Source of the DNA: Streptomyces sp. NBC_01314
Lineage (GTDB): Bacteria > Actinomycetota > Actinomycetes > Streptomycetales > Streptomycetaceae
Length of the DNA: 64,000 bases
Assembly (NCBI RefSeq): GCF_041435215.1
Contig: NZ_CP108394.1
Coordinates: forward strand, 8,122,001 to 8,186,000
Reading direction: 5' to 3'
This document shows positions 9,238-17,760 of this stretch, piece by piece (positions within the stretch are counted from its first letter, which is position 1; every line of letters starts with the position of its first letter). A program made the position numbers and the translations under genes. Below the pieces are notes generated by a model, which saw nothing but the letters and a program-made list of their open reading frames with translations, made no database searches and was not told the DNA's origin.

Positions 9238-11469
9238 TCAGGTGCGTGTCACTTCCAGTTCGGCCGGGGCGGCCGATGCCGGGTCCGTCTCGGCCGGGGC
9301 CGGCTCCGCGTCGGCGCGGCGGGTGAGCGCCTCGCCCTCCACGTCGACGTGGGGAAGTATCCGGTCCAGCCACTTCGGCAGCCACCAGGCCTTGTCGCCG
9401 AGCAGGGCGAGCACGGCCGGCACGATCGCCATGCGGACGACGAACGCGTCGAACAGGACCGCCGAGGCCAGCCCGAACCCGATCATCTTGATCATGGAGT
9501 CGCTCTCGCCGATGAACCCGGCGAACACCGCGATCATGATCAGGGCGGCGGCCACGACCACGCGGGCACTGTGCCGGAAGCCGCTGGTGATCGCCTCGTC
9601 GGCCCGGTCGCCATGGACGTACGCCTCCCGCATCCGGGAGACGAGGAACACCTCGTAGTCCATGGCCAGGCCGAAGACGATACCCACCAGGAAGATCGGC
9701 ATCAGGCTCATGATCGGGCCGGTCTGGTCCACGCCCAGGATCTCCGCGCCGTGGCCCTGCTGGAAGACCAGGACGACCACGCCGAGCGACGCGAGCACCG
9801 ACAGCAGGAACCCGACGGCGGCCTTGAGCGGGACGAGCAGGGAGCGGAAGACGACCATCAGGAGGATGACGGCCAGGCCCACCACGACCAGCAGATACGG
9901 AACCAGCGCGGACTGCACCTTGCCGGAGATGTCGATGTTCAGCGCGGTGGTGCCGGTGACCACGTACGTCGCCCCGGTCCCGGACTCGATGCCGGGACGC
10001 TCGTCCCGGATGGTGGTCACCAGGTCCTTGGTCTTCTGGTCGGTCGGCGCGGTGGCGGGCACCGCCGCGAAGACGGCGGTGTCGCCGGCCTCGTTGAAGT
10101 TCGCGGGGGAGACGGACACGATCCCCTTGGTGGCGCCGATCTCCTTCGCGACGGTCTGCGCGGCGCTCTTCGCGTCGGCGGCGCCCTTGGCGTCCACCAC
10201 GATCGTCAGCGGCCCGTTGAAGCCGGGCCCGAAGCCCTCGGCGAGCGCGTCGTAGGCCCGGCGCTCGGTGGTGGAGGTCTGCTTGGCCTCGTCGCCGGGC
10301 ATGCCCAGCTGGAGGTCGGTCATCGGCACCGCGAGCGCGCCGAGAGCGATGACACCGAGGATCAGTACGGGCACGGGGCGGCGCAGCACGAACCGCGACC
10401 AGCGGGTGCCCCCGTTGGTCCCGGGGCTCTCCTCGATCCGGCCGCTCCCGCGCGCCTTGCGCCCCAGAACGGCGTTCGGCCAGCAGCCGAGGAGGGCCGG
10501 GACCAGGGTCAGCGCGATCAGTACGGCGACGACGACCGCGCCCGCGGCGGCCAGCCCCATCTTCGTCAGCATCGGGATGCCGACCACGGACAGTCCGGCC
10601 AGCGCGATGACGACGGTGAGCCCGGCGAACACGACCGCCGACCCGGCCGTGCCCGTGGCGAGGGCGGTCGCCTCCTCGGGCGTACGGCCGTTGGCGCGTT
10701 CCTCGCGGTAGCGGGACACGACGAACAGGGCGTAGTCGATGCCGACCGCGAGGCCCAGCATCATCGCCAGGGTGCCGGTCGTGGTGGACAGGCCGAAGGC
10801 GTCGGACAGGGCGAGGATGGCGGCCATGCTGACGCCGACGCCGATGAGGGCGGTCAGCAGCGGCAGCCCGGCCGCGGCCAACGAGCCGAAGGTGACCAGC
10901 AGCACGACGGCGGCGAGGGCGACACCGATCACCTCGGCCGTCCCGCCCGGGCCGGAGCGTCCGACCACCGCGTTGCCGCCCGCCTCGACGGTCAGCCCGG
11001 AGTCCCGGGCCTTGTCGATGGCCTGCTCCAGCTGGGTCTTGGCGGCGTCGGAGAGGTCGCTGGCGGTGACCTCGTAGGTGACGGTCGCGTACGCCGTCGT
11101 ACCGTCCTTGCTGACCGCCCGCGCCTGGAACGGGTCGACGGCGTTCGCGACCTGCGAGCCGTCGGCCAGATCGGCCACGGTGTCCTCGACGGCCTTCCTG
11201 TTCTCGGCGGCGGTGACCTTCTCACCGCTCGGCGCGACGAACACGACCCGGGCGGTGGCGCCGTCGGCCGTGACCCCGGGAAAGCGCTGTTCCAGCAGGT
11301 CGAACGCCTTCTGGGACTCGATGCCCGGCATCGAGAACTCCTCGTCGGAGGCTCCCGGGGCCTTGAGGGCGCCGATACCGACGGCGCCCAGTACCGCCAC
11401 CCACATCAGGATGACGTACCAGCGTTTGCGGAAGGCCAGCCGGCCCAGCCGATGAAGGAAGGTTGCCAT
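9238..11469 (-). CDS. MMPL-family (RND superfamily) membrane transporter
   Basis: 743 residues, typical MMPL length. Two repeats, each with one transmembrane helix, a large extracytoplasmic loop (about 35-180 and 385-520) and five more helices. The proton-relay region of the first half contains GLAVGIDYALFVVSRYREE and the second half GIVFGLAMDYEVFLVSRMREA, both standard for the family. Members export lipids, siderophore-like molecules or drugs using the proton gradient; the substrate is not deducible. GGAGA precedes the ATG. The neighbouring two-component system may control it. Confidence 0.93.
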   Translation of the reverse strand: MATFLHRLGRLAFRKRWYVILMWVAVLGAVGIGALKAPGASDEEFSMPGIESQKAFDLLEQRFPGVTADGATARVVFVAPSGEKVTAAENRKAVEDTVADLADGSQVANAVDPFQARAVSKDGTTAYATVTYEVTASDLSDAAKTQLEQAIDKARDSGLTVEAGGNAVVGRSGPGGTAEVIGVALAAVVLLVTFGSLAAAGLPLLTALIGVGVSMAAILALSDAFGLSTTTGTLAMMLGLAVGIDYALFVVSRYREERANGRTPEEATALATGTAGSAVVFAGLTVVIALAGLSVVGIPMLTKMGLAAAGAVVVAVLIALTLVPALLGCWPNAVLGRKARGSGRIEESPGTNGGTRWSRFVLRRPVPVLILGVIALGALAVPMTDLQLGMPGDEAKQTSTTERRAYDALAEGFGPGFNGPLTIVVDAKGAADAKSAAQTVAKEIGATKGIVSVSPANFNEAGDTAVFAAVPATAPTDQKTKDLVTTIRDERPGIESGTGATYVVTGTTALNIDISGKVQSALVPYLLVVVGLAVILLMVVFRSLLVPLKAAVGFLLSVLASLGVVVLVFQQGHGAEILGVDQTGPIMSLMPIFLVGIVFGLAMDYEVFLVSRMREAYVHGDRADEAITSGFRHSARVVVAAALIMIAVFAGFIGESDSMIKMIGFGLASAVLFDAFVVRMAIVPAVLALLGDKAWWLPKWLDRILPHVDVEGEALTRRADAEPAPAETDPASAAPAELEVTRT

Positions 11470-11616
11470 GGGTCGCAGGTCTCCACGTCAGAAGTCTCGG
11501 ATACCTGCAAAGACTCCCGTCCGGGGCCCCCTCACGTCGTCGTGCGGCTGCCGACAGTTCCGGCTACTCAGAACGCAGTACGCCACGGCCGCCGGGTCAG
11601 ACCGAGGGATGACGGG

Positions 11617-11652
11617 GCCTGCCTACATGGCGTGGCCTGCCTACATGGCGTG
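11617..11652. repeat. 18-bp tandem duplication spanning a stop codon
   Basis: GCCTGCCTACATGGCGTG occurs twice head to tail (11617-11634, 11635-11652). On the minus strand the upstream copy contains the stop TAG (11641-11643) of the membrane-protein gene; the second copy repeats TAG in frame at 11623-11625. Readthrough would add AGHAM, echoing the protein's C-terminal HAM. Confidence 0.95.
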
Positions 11653-12174
11653 CAGGGTGTCGCGGGAGGCCTTGATGAAGTCCTTCAGCGCCTTCCAGAA
11701 CGGCCCGTAGGCGGCGTCGAAGCGGGCGGCGGCAGCGGCGTCGCCGTCGATCATCGCCTCCAGCGCCCGGTAGAACGGGTTCGTCGACCGCCGGACCGTG
11801 TTGGCGAGTTCGGCGACCTCGTCCGGCCCCTCCAGCGAGACGATCCACGTCCGGTGCCGCAGGGTGCCGTACTCGTCCCGCTGCCGGTCACGCAGCCGCC
11901 GCAGTTCCTCGACCTGCTCCGGCCCGAGCACCCCCGTCGTGCCCCGGTACAGCTCGGACACCTTCCAGTACACGTCACCCAGCCGCTGCGCCTGCTCGAT
12001 GTACTCCGCGTACGCCGTCCGCCGGGCCTCCCGCAGCCGCTCCACCCGCTGCGCGCCCGCCGTCGTGTCCGCCTGTATGCGCGCCGCCCGCGAGGTCCCC
12101 CGGCTCGTCACCCAGCTCGCGAGGACGGCCGTCCCGGCGGTGAGCGAGGCGATCCAGAACGCGTTGTCAGCCAC
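11641..12174 (-). CDS. Small membrane-anchored protein of unknown function
   Basis: 177 residues. A single N-terminal transmembrane segment (residues 5-22, FWIASLTAGTAVLASWV) is followed by a charged, largely helical cytoplasmic region rich in Arg and Glu (QRVERLREARRTAYAEYIEQ). I recognise no catalytic motif; such proteins are common and unnamed in Streptomyces. Its start overlaps the end of the MazG-like gene by 8 bp, so the two are translationally coupled. The 3' end lies in an 18-bp tandem duplication. Confidence 0.75.
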   Translation of the reverse strand: MADNAFWIASLTAGTAVLASWVTSRGTSRAARIQADTTAGAQRVERLREARRTAYAEYIEQAQRLGDVYWKVSELYRGTTGVLGPEQVEELRRLRDRQRDEYGTLRHRTWIVSLEGPDEVAELANTVRRSTNPFYRALEAMIDGDAAAAARFDAAYGPFWKALKDFIKASRDTLHAM

Positions 12175-12529
12175 GGCGGGAGCCCAGCGAGCGTTCGGTG
12201 ACCCCGGCCAGGTGGGCCGTGAAGACCGCGCGGGCGTCCGGGGTGAGGGTGCGCAGGGCGACCAGGGCCGTGATGACCACGTCGCACAGTTCCGACTGGA
12301 CGTCGTCCCACGTGTGGGTGGTGCCCTTGCGCGGGTTCTGGCCGGTCGCGCCGATGACCGCCTGCGCGACCTCGCCGACCTCCTCCTGGAGCTTCAACAT
12401 CCGCAGCAGCAGGCCCTCCTGGCCGCCGTGGGGTTGGTCGGCCTCCAGCCAGGCGTGGAGGCGGGAGACGGACTGCCAGAGGTCGCCGGGGGGGCCGGGG
12501 GCGGGGGCTTCGGCGTGCTGATCACTCAT
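12167..12529 (-). CDS. MazG-like nucleotide pyrophosphohydrolase
   Basis: 120 residues, the size of single-domain MazG-like enzymes that hydrolyse (d)NTPs to NMP and PPi, often housecleaning damaged nucleotides. The Mg-binding pattern is visible: KLQEEVGEVAQAV (EExxE-type) followed by ELCDVVITALVAL (ExxD). The start is preceded by a purine-rich stretch, and the end overlaps the next gene by 8 bp. The association with a membrane-anchored protein is seen, but its meaning is unknown. Confidence 0.85.
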   Translation of the reverse strand: MSDQHAEAPAPGPPGDLWQSVSRLHAWLEADQPHGGQEGLLLRMLKLQEEVGEVAQAVIGATGQNPRKGTTHTWDDVQSELCDVVITALVALRTLTPDARAVFTAHLAGVTERSLGSRRG

Positions 12530-12677
12530 GGGGCGCAGCCTGCCACGCCCCTACGACAGCGACAGGCACTCCTCGAAAGAGCCTCGAAAGAACCTCGGAA
12601 GAGCTGAGAAGAGCTGCGAAAGAGCTTCGAGGGAGACTCACCCCCCGAAGGAGACGGTCAGCCCTCGGAAGTGACGG

Positions 12678-13223
12678 TCACTCCTCGAACAGCGCCTCCT
12701 GCTCGCCCTCCTTCTCCTTGCGCACCCGCTGGTTGCGCATGCCGACGACCACCGTCGTGACCGCGGCCGTACCGGCGAGTGCCACCGGGACCATCCAGCC
12801 CCGGTCGAAGACATGGCGGAACGCGTGGTCGAGGGAGATCCTGCCGGGGCCGGTGATCGCGAGGCCGGCGGCGGCCAGGCCCAGGGTCGCGGCGTACTCG
12901 TAGCCGCCCTCGGCGTTGAAGAACCCGTTGGGCGCGTGGATGGCGGTCGCGCCGCCCATCGCGCCCGCCGCGGCGGCACCGGCCGCGGGTGTCGCGAGGC
13001 CCAGAGCGAGCAGCGCGCCGCCGCCCGTCTCGGCCAGCCCGGCGGCGGTGGCGCTCGCTTTGCCGGGCGCGTACCCGACGGACTCCATGAACGCGCCGGT
13101 CCCCTCGATCCCGTGCCCGCCGAACCAGCCGAACAGCTTCTGCGTCCCGTGCGCGGCGAGTACGCCGCCCGCGCCCAGCCGGAGCAGCAGCAGCCCCAGA
13201 TCACGTCGGTCGAATGAGGTCAT
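12678..13223 (-). CDS. DoxX-family membrane protein
   Basis: 181 residues from ATG 13223 with GGGAG 5 bp upstream; the longer open frame to 13307 is rejected. Four hydrophobic helices characteristic of DoxX (LLLLRLGAGGVLAAHGTQKLF, then FMESVGYAPGKAS, LALGLATPAAGAA and ITGPGRISLDHA). DoxX proteins are quinone-linked or redox-associated membrane subunits; the precise role is unclear. The C-terminus is basic/acidic (RVRKEKEGEQEALFEE). Divergent from the SnoaL-like gene. The 148 bp after its stop holds an imperfect run of CTCGAAAGAG-like words (about 12570-12640). Confidence 0.87.
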   Translation of the reverse strand: MTSFDRRDLGLLLLRLGAGGVLAAHGTQKLFGWFGGHGIEGTGAFMESVGYAPGKASATAAGLAETGGGALLALGLATPAAGAAAAGAMGGATAIHAPNGFFNAEGGYEYAATLGLAAAGLAITGPGRISLDHAFRHVFDRGWMVPVALAGTAAVTTVVVGMRNQRVRKEKEGEQEALFEE

Positions 13224-13420
13224 GACCACTCCCGAACAGCAGAGGTACCGGCGGAGAACCCGACAGTGCGAACGTGCGTGTGTCCCCCCGCGTATCCACC
13301 GTTGCACCGATCACACCTCCCCGGCCCGCCCGCGCACCCGTTCGGGTGCCGCCGCATTCGCTCGAATCCGCCGTGTGCCTCCGGTGGCGTGCTCCTGTGA
13401 ACGGTGTGAGGCTGGCCGCC

Positions 13421-13747
13421 ATGACGATCGCACTCGCCAAACTCAGTGACCCGGCCGTCCGGGCCTTCGTCGCCGCGGTGAACGCCCACGACCAGAACGC
13501 GTTCTTCGCGCTCCTCACGGACGACGCGACCATGTCCGACGACGGCTCCGACCGCGACCTCACGGACTGGACGGACCGGGAGATCTTCTCCTCCCACGGC
13601 CACCTGGAGGTCAAGCGCGAGTCCGCCGGCGGACGGGCCCTGGTCGCCAACTACTGCAACGACACCTGGGGCGAGATGCGCACCGCGTGGCGCTTCACGG
13701 TCTCGGAGGACGGCAGGATCAGCCGCTTCGAGACGGGCCAGGCCTGA
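13421..13747 (+). CDS. SnoaL-like/NTF2-fold protein
   Basis: 108 residues from ATG 13421 (MTIALAKLSDPAVRAFVAAV). An upstream extension of the frame to 13274 is proline/arginine-rich and not convincing. The pattern of an N-terminal helix (AFVAAVNAHDQNAFFALLTDDATMSDDG) and mixed strands with W-rich core is that of the NTF2-like superfamily, small cone-shaped proteins that may be isomerases, hydrolases or binding proteins. No catalytic residues can be assigned. It sits before the aldo/keto reductase gene with a 61-bp gap and may share its promoter. Confidence 0.75.
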   Translation: MTIALAKLSDPAVRAFVAAVNAHDQNAFFALLTDDATMSDDGSDRDLTDWTDREIFSSHGHLEVKRESAGGRALVANYCNDTWGEMRTAWRFTVSEDGRISRFETGQA

Positions 13748-13808
13748 CCGACGACGACCCGATCCCCCGAGGGGCTTGCCTTCGTGTGCACTCCAACTCC
13801 TAACGTCC

Positions 13809-14870
13809 ATGGTCATGGAGACGAACTCGCACACAGGCACAGGCGCAGGCACAGGTACGAACTCCCACACGGACACTCACCCGCAGCCGTACACCAGGCC
13901 CCTCGGCCGCAGTGGCATCGAGGTCAGCGCCCTCGGTTTCGGCTGCTGGGCGATCGGCGGTGAGTGGCAGGCCTCCGACGGGCAGCCGCTGGGCTGGGGG
14001 AAGGTGGACGACGAGGAGTCCGTACGGGCGGTGCGCCGCGCCCTCGACCTCGGCGTCACCTTCTTCGACACGGCCGACGCCTACGGCACCGGGCACAGTG
14101 AGCGAGTGCTCGGCCGCGCTCTCGGCAAGCGCCGCGCGGACGTCGTCGTGGCCACCAAGTGGGGCAACGTCTTCGACGAGGCCACCCGCACCCTCACCGG
14201 CCAGGACGACACCCCGGCCCACGCCCGCCGCGCCCTCACCGCCTCCCTCGACCGCCTCGGCACCGACCACGTCGACCTGTACCAGCTGCACCTCTCCGAC
14301 GCCGACCCGGAGCGCGCGGCCCAACTCCGCGAGACCTGCGAGGAGTTCGTCCGGGAGGGCCTGATCCGGGCGTACGCGTGGAGCACCGACGACCCGGACC
14401 GCGCCGCCGTGTTCGCCGAGGGACCGCACTGCGCGGCCGTGCAGCACCGGCTGAACATCCTGCAGGACGCGCCCGAACTCCTGGCGCTGTGCGAGAAGTC
14501 GAACCTCGCGAGCATCAACCGCAGCCCCCTCGCCATGGGCCTGCTCACCGGCAGGCACACCCAGGGGCGCACTCTGGAGGCCGGCGACATCCGCAGCACT
14601 CCGCCGGCCTGGCTGCCGGGCTTCACCGCCGGCACCGGCGCCGACCCGGAGTGGCTCGGCCGGGTGGAGGCGCTGCGCGAGATCCTCACCAGCGGGGGCC
14701 GTACGCTCGCGCAGGGCGCCCTCGCCTGGATCTGGGCCCGCAGCCCGCGGACCGTGCCCATCCCCGGCTTCCGCTCGGTCGCCCAGGCCGAGGAGAACGC
14801 GGGCGCCCTCGAGAAGGGGCCGCTCACCGCGGACCAGGTGGCCGAGATCGACCGGATCCTGGGGCGGTGA
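13809..14870 (+). CDS. Aldo/keto reductase
   Basis: About 353 residues. The start is uncertain: ATG 13809, ATG 13815 or TTG 13776; none has a good Shine-Dalgarno. The N-terminus is low-complexity Thr/Gly/His (TGTGAGTGTNSHTDTH). The (beta/alpha)8 AKR fold shows the catalytic tetrad in order: Asp and Tyr in FFDTADAYGTGHSERVLG, Lys in VVVATKWGN, His in DLYQLHLSD. The NADPH-binding end reads IPGFRSVAQAEENAGAL. It resembles the YhdN/general stress protein 69 subgroup of NADPH reductases acting on aldehydes or sugar-derived carbonyls. Substrate unknown. Confidence 0.9.
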   Translation: MVMETNSHTGTGAGTGTNSHTDTHPQPYTRPLGRSGIEVSALGFGCWAIGGEWQASDGQPLGWGKVDDEESVRAVRRALDLGVTFFDTADAYGTGHSERVLGRALGKRRADVVVATKWGNVFDEATRTLTGQDDTPAHARRALTASLDRLGTDHVDLYQLHLSDADPERAAQLRETCEEFVREGLIRAYAWSTDDPDRAAVFAEGPHCAAVQHRLNILQDAPELLALCEKSNLASINRSPLAMGLLTGRHTQGRTLEAGDIRSTPPAWLPGFTAGTGADPEWLGRVEALREILTSGGRTLAQGALAWIWARSPRTVPIPGFRSVAQAEENAGALEKGPLTADQVAEIDRILGR

Positions 14871-14927
14871 ACGGCCCGTGCCCCGCTGCAGCCGCGGGGC
14901 TCAGCCACCTCACTGAAGCCGAAGGCC

Positions 14928-15647
14928 TCAGCCGGCGTACTGCTCCTGCGCTTGGTCCTGCCCTTGCTCCTGCTCCTGCTCCGTGACCGTCAGCTGTCCC
15001 GCCTTGATCGTGGCGAGCCGGGGCGCCCGCCGGGCGATCGACGAGTCGTGTGTGACCAGGATGAAGGTGAGGCCCTGCTCACGCCACAGCCCCTCCAGCA
15101 GGGCCATGATCTCGTCGCGGGTGCCCTCGTCGAGGTTGCCGGTGGGCTCGTCGGCGAGAAGCACCTTCGGCCGTTTGACCAGCGCGCGGGCGATGGCGAC
15201 GCGCTGCTGCTGACCGCCGGACAGCTCGGACGGGGCGTGGGTGAGGCGCTCGCCGAGGCCCACCGAGCGCAGCGCCTCGGCGGCACGCTCGCGCCGCTCC
15301 CTCGCCTTCACGCCGAGCGGGACGAGCGCGGTCTCGACGTTCTCCTGCGCGGTCAGCGTCGGGATGAGGTTGAACGCCTGGAAGATGATGCCGATCTTCT
15401 CGGCGCGCACCCGGGTCAGCTTGGCCTCGCTGATGGAGGCGAGGTCCACACCGTCCAGCTCGACACTGCCCTCGGAGGGGCGGTCGAGGGCGCCGATCAT
15501 CTGCAGGAGGGTGGACTTGCCGCCCCCCGTGGGGCCCTGGATGACGAGCTGGTCGCCGTCCTCGATGACGAGGTCGATGCCGCGCAGCGCCTCGATCGTC
15601 TCCTTGCCACGCTTGTAGCGCTTGGTGACGCCGGTGAGCTTGTACAT
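14928..15647 (-). CDS. ABC transporter ATP-binding protein, MacB/LolD type
   Basis: 239 residues with all ABC motifs: Walker A GPTGGGKST (note T in place of the usual SGSGKST), Q-loop, signature LSGGQQQRVAIARAL, Walker B VLLADEPTGNLDE and H-loop THD. Forty-two bases separate the permease stop from this start, so permease and ATPase form an operon. The pair belongs to the MacB/FtsX mechanotransmission type, which uses ATP to drive periplasmic or extracellular work such as export of peptides or lipoproteins. The C-terminus is an unusual Glu/Gln tail (TEQEQEQGQDQAQEQYAG). Confidence 0.93.
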   Translation of the reverse strand: MYKLTGVTKRYKRGKETIEALRGIDLVIEDGDQLVIQGPTGGGKSTLLQMIGALDRPSEGSVELDGVDLASISEAKLTRVRAEKIGIIFQAFNLIPTLTAQENVETALVPLGVKARERRERAAEALRSVGLGERLTHAPSELSGGQQQRVAIARALVKRPKVLLADEPTGNLDEGTRDEIMALLEGLWREQGLTFILVTHDSSIARRAPRLATIKAGQLTVTEQEQEQGQDQAQEQYAG

Positions 15648-15689
15648 GGTTTGTCCTGTTTGTCTGTAGGGAGGTTGGGGGCCGGTCGG

Positions 15690-17180
15690 CTACGACACGC
15701 TGCGGAGCGCGTCCGCGGGCCGCATCCGGGAGGCGCGCCACCCGCCCATGGCCCCGGCGATCAGACCGCCGGCGATGGCGAGACCCGCCGCGAGCGCGAT
15801 GGTGGACACGGAGACGGGCGCGGACAGCGCGATCTCCAGGGCGTTGGAGGTCTGCTGACCGGGAGCACCGCCCCCGCCGGGGCCGCCGCCCATCCCGCCG
15901 CCCATGCCGCCGGTGTTGCCCAGCTCCGCCTTGAGGGTCGGGCTGATCGCGGTCACCGTGTACGCGGCGGCGAGGCCGAGGCCGATCCCGAGGGCACCGC
16001 CGAGCAGACCGTTGACGATCGACTCGCCGACGACCTGCCGGGTGACCTTGCGGCTCGGCCAGCCGAGCGCCTTCAGGGTGCCGAACTCGCGCACCCGGCG
16101 GGAGACGGCCGAGGAGGTGAGCAGCGCGGCCACCAGGAACGCGGCGGCGAGCACGGCGATGGAGAGCCACTTGCCGACGCTGGTAGCGAGGTTGGAGGCG
16201 GTGGTCAGCGAGCCGGAGACGGTCTCGGCGAGGTCGGCGGAGGTGGTGACCGTGGTGCCCGAGATGTTCTTCTGGATGGTCGCCTTGACGGCGTCGATCT
16301 GCTGCGAGTCGGTCGCCTTGACGTAGATCGTGGTGACGGTGTTCTTCGCGTCGCCGAGCGTCTGCGCCTGCTTCAGCGGCAGATAGACGTCGGTGGTCGA
16401 CTCGCTGGTGTCGGGCGTCGCGATACCGATGGCCTTGTACTTGGTGCCGGAGATCTTGACGCTCTCGCCGACCGTGTACTCGTTCTCCTTGGCGTACGAC
16501 TTGCTGAGCACCGCGACCTTCGCGTCGGTCTGCGAGGCCGTGAACGTCTTGCCCTTGGTGATCTTCGAGGTGGCGAGCGGGCCGAGGTCCTGGTCGGTGA
16601 CGTCGATACCGGCGACGGAGTAGCTGTTGACGCCGAACGAGGCGCCGCCGCCCTCGACGCGGGGCTGGCTGGTGCCGCCCCCCTGGCCGGTGCCGCCACC
16701 GGGGCCGCCCTGGCCCTGCTGTGCGGAGGAGGTGTCGTCGGTCCGTGCCTCGCCCTGGGTGAAGGAACCGTCGACCTTGGTGACGTTCAGGCTGAGCGCG
16801 CCCACGGCCTCCGCGACGCCGTCCTGTTTGGCCACCTCGGCGACGAGCGCGGACTTCAGGGTCTGCCCGCCCTGGGTCATGACCCGGTCGGAACTCTGCT
16901 CCTCACCGTCGTCGCCGTCGGCGGTGGCGTCGAACTCGAATCTCGGCCCGCCCTGCTCCTCGTCGTCCCCGGACGGTGCCTCTCTGGCCTTGGTGACCGT
17001 CATGTCGGTGCCCAGGCCGTAGAGCGACTGCAGGACCTTGTCCTGCGCCTGCCGCATCCCCGCCGAAACCGAGGTGACGGTGATGACCAGCGCGATTCCG
17101 AGCGCCAGACCCATGGCGATGACCAGAGCCGCTTTCTTGCGCCGGCTCAGCTCGCGCTTGAGATAGATGCCAAACATCCC
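15690..17180 (-). CDS. ABC transporter permease, MacB/FtsX type
   Basis: 496 residues from ATG 17180; GAGGAAC 6 bp upstream fixes this start over the TTG at 17189. One N-terminal transmembrane helix (about 18-40), a large extracytoplasmic domain with Gly/Gln-rich disordered stretches (QGQGGPGGGTGQGGGTSQ), then three C-terminal helices with the FtsX core GTLKALGWPSRKVTRQVVGE. A second low-complexity segment (GGMGGGMGGGPGGGGAPG) lies in the loop between the last helices. It forms the membrane half of the transporter with the downstream ATPase. The cargo is unknown; Gly-rich loops would face outside. Confidence 0.92.
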   Translation of the reverse strand, partial: GMFGIYLKRELSRRKKAALVIAMGLALGIALVITVTSVSAGMRQAQDKVLQSLYGLGTDMTVTKAREAPSGDDEEQGGPRFEFDATADGDDGEEQSSDRVMTQGGQTLKSALVAEVAKQDGVAEAVGALSLNVTKVDGSFTQGEARTDDTSSAQQGQGGPGGGTGQGGGTSQPRVEGGGASFGVNSYSVAGIDVTDQDLGPLATSKITKGKTFTASQTDAKVAVLSKSYAKENEYTVGESVKISGTKYKAIGIATPDTSESTTDVYLPLKQAQTLGDAKNTVTTIYVKATDSQQIDAVKATIQKNISGTTVTTSADLAETVSGSLTTASNLATSVGKWLSIAVLAAAFLVAALLTSSAVSRRVREFGTLKALGWPSRKVTRQVVGESIVNGLLGGALGIGLGLAAAYTVTAISPTLKAELGNTGGMGGGMGGGPGGGGAPGQQTSNALEIALSAPVSVSTIALAAGLAIAGGLIAGAMGGWRASRMRPADALRSVS

Positions 17181-17399
17181 GTTCCTCAAAGGTTCTTGGC
17201 GCCCGCTGTGGGCGCGGTCACAAGCTAGGGAGGAACCTTTGAGGGGTCATGAGTAGGGAATGTGCAGGGCCTGAGAATTCGAGGCCCGGGATCAGATTTC
17301 GATAAGACAGCGAATTCCTGAGCCATCCATGGGCTATTGCCAGGAAATCCCGCTTGGATACCGCCCGGAGAAGAAGAGAGGAAGAGAAGAAAAATGGGC

Positions 17400-17480
17400 G
17401 GGCAGCCGTTCTGTGCTCCGGTGCATCCCTCGCGGTCCCACGCGAGGTCCGCCCCCTTCCGGAGCACGGAACGGCTGCCC
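17400..17480 (-). terminator. Large nested hairpin followed by U-rich tract (terminator or leader attenuator)
   Basis: A 22-bp stem with one G-U pair (17400-17421 with 17459-17480) encloses a second perfect 7-bp hairpin (17428-17434 with 17441-17447). Read on the minus strand the stem is followed within 5 nt by ATTTTTCTTCTCTTCC, a true U-tract that is rare in Streptomyces. It lies 281 bp after the SDR stop and 220 bp before the ABC permease start, so it may end SDR transcription or attenuate the ABC operon. Confidence 0.75.
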
Positions 17481-17651
17481 ACTCCCCCCTCGGGTTGGTC
17501 GCGGAAGCCTACGCCTCCAAGTGTGAAGCTCTCGTGGAGACGAGTCCTGAGCATATGCCTGCCACGTGCTCCAATGGCCCGGAGTGACAGGTTCCGTTTG
17601 TGTAAGTTGAGCCCTGGACGAATGCCGCCGAGCCCGAGCGGCCAGGCCGTC

Positions 17652-17720
17652 CGGCAGCTACCGCGCGGGTCGCCCGGCAGCCACCGCACGGGCCTGTCGG
17701 CAGCCACCGCACGGGCGGCC
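17652..17720. repeat. 23-bp unit repeated three times
   Basis: Three contiguous 23-bp units (17652-17674, 17675-17697, 17698-17720) with core CGGCAGCYACCGCRCGGG; units 2 and 3 differ only near their ends. Located 41 bp downstream of the SDR stop, between that gene and the nested hairpin. Function unknown. Confidence 0.8.
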
Positions 17721-17760
17721 CGGCCGTTTACGCACCGGGCCGGCCCCGCGCGCCGGCGGC

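Larger units (their letters stand above)
17181..17760. other. 580-bp gene-free region between SDR and ABC permease genes
   Basis: No convincing coding region. It holds, in order, the presumed promoter of the ABC operon (17190-17330, with CCTTTGAGG words), a purine-rich tract (17367-17398), a very strong nested hairpin (17400-17480) and a 23-bp unit repeated three times (17652-17720). Both neighbours are on the minus strand. Confidence 0.6.

Noticed and set aside
9145..12201. 1018-codon plus-strand frame across the MMPL gene
   Set aside because: Antisense to MMPL, with His/Asp/Gln/Gly composition and no domain; a codon-shadow.
14952..17228. 758-codon plus-strand frame across the ABC pair
   Set aside because: Antisense to an ATPase and permease whose motifs are intact.
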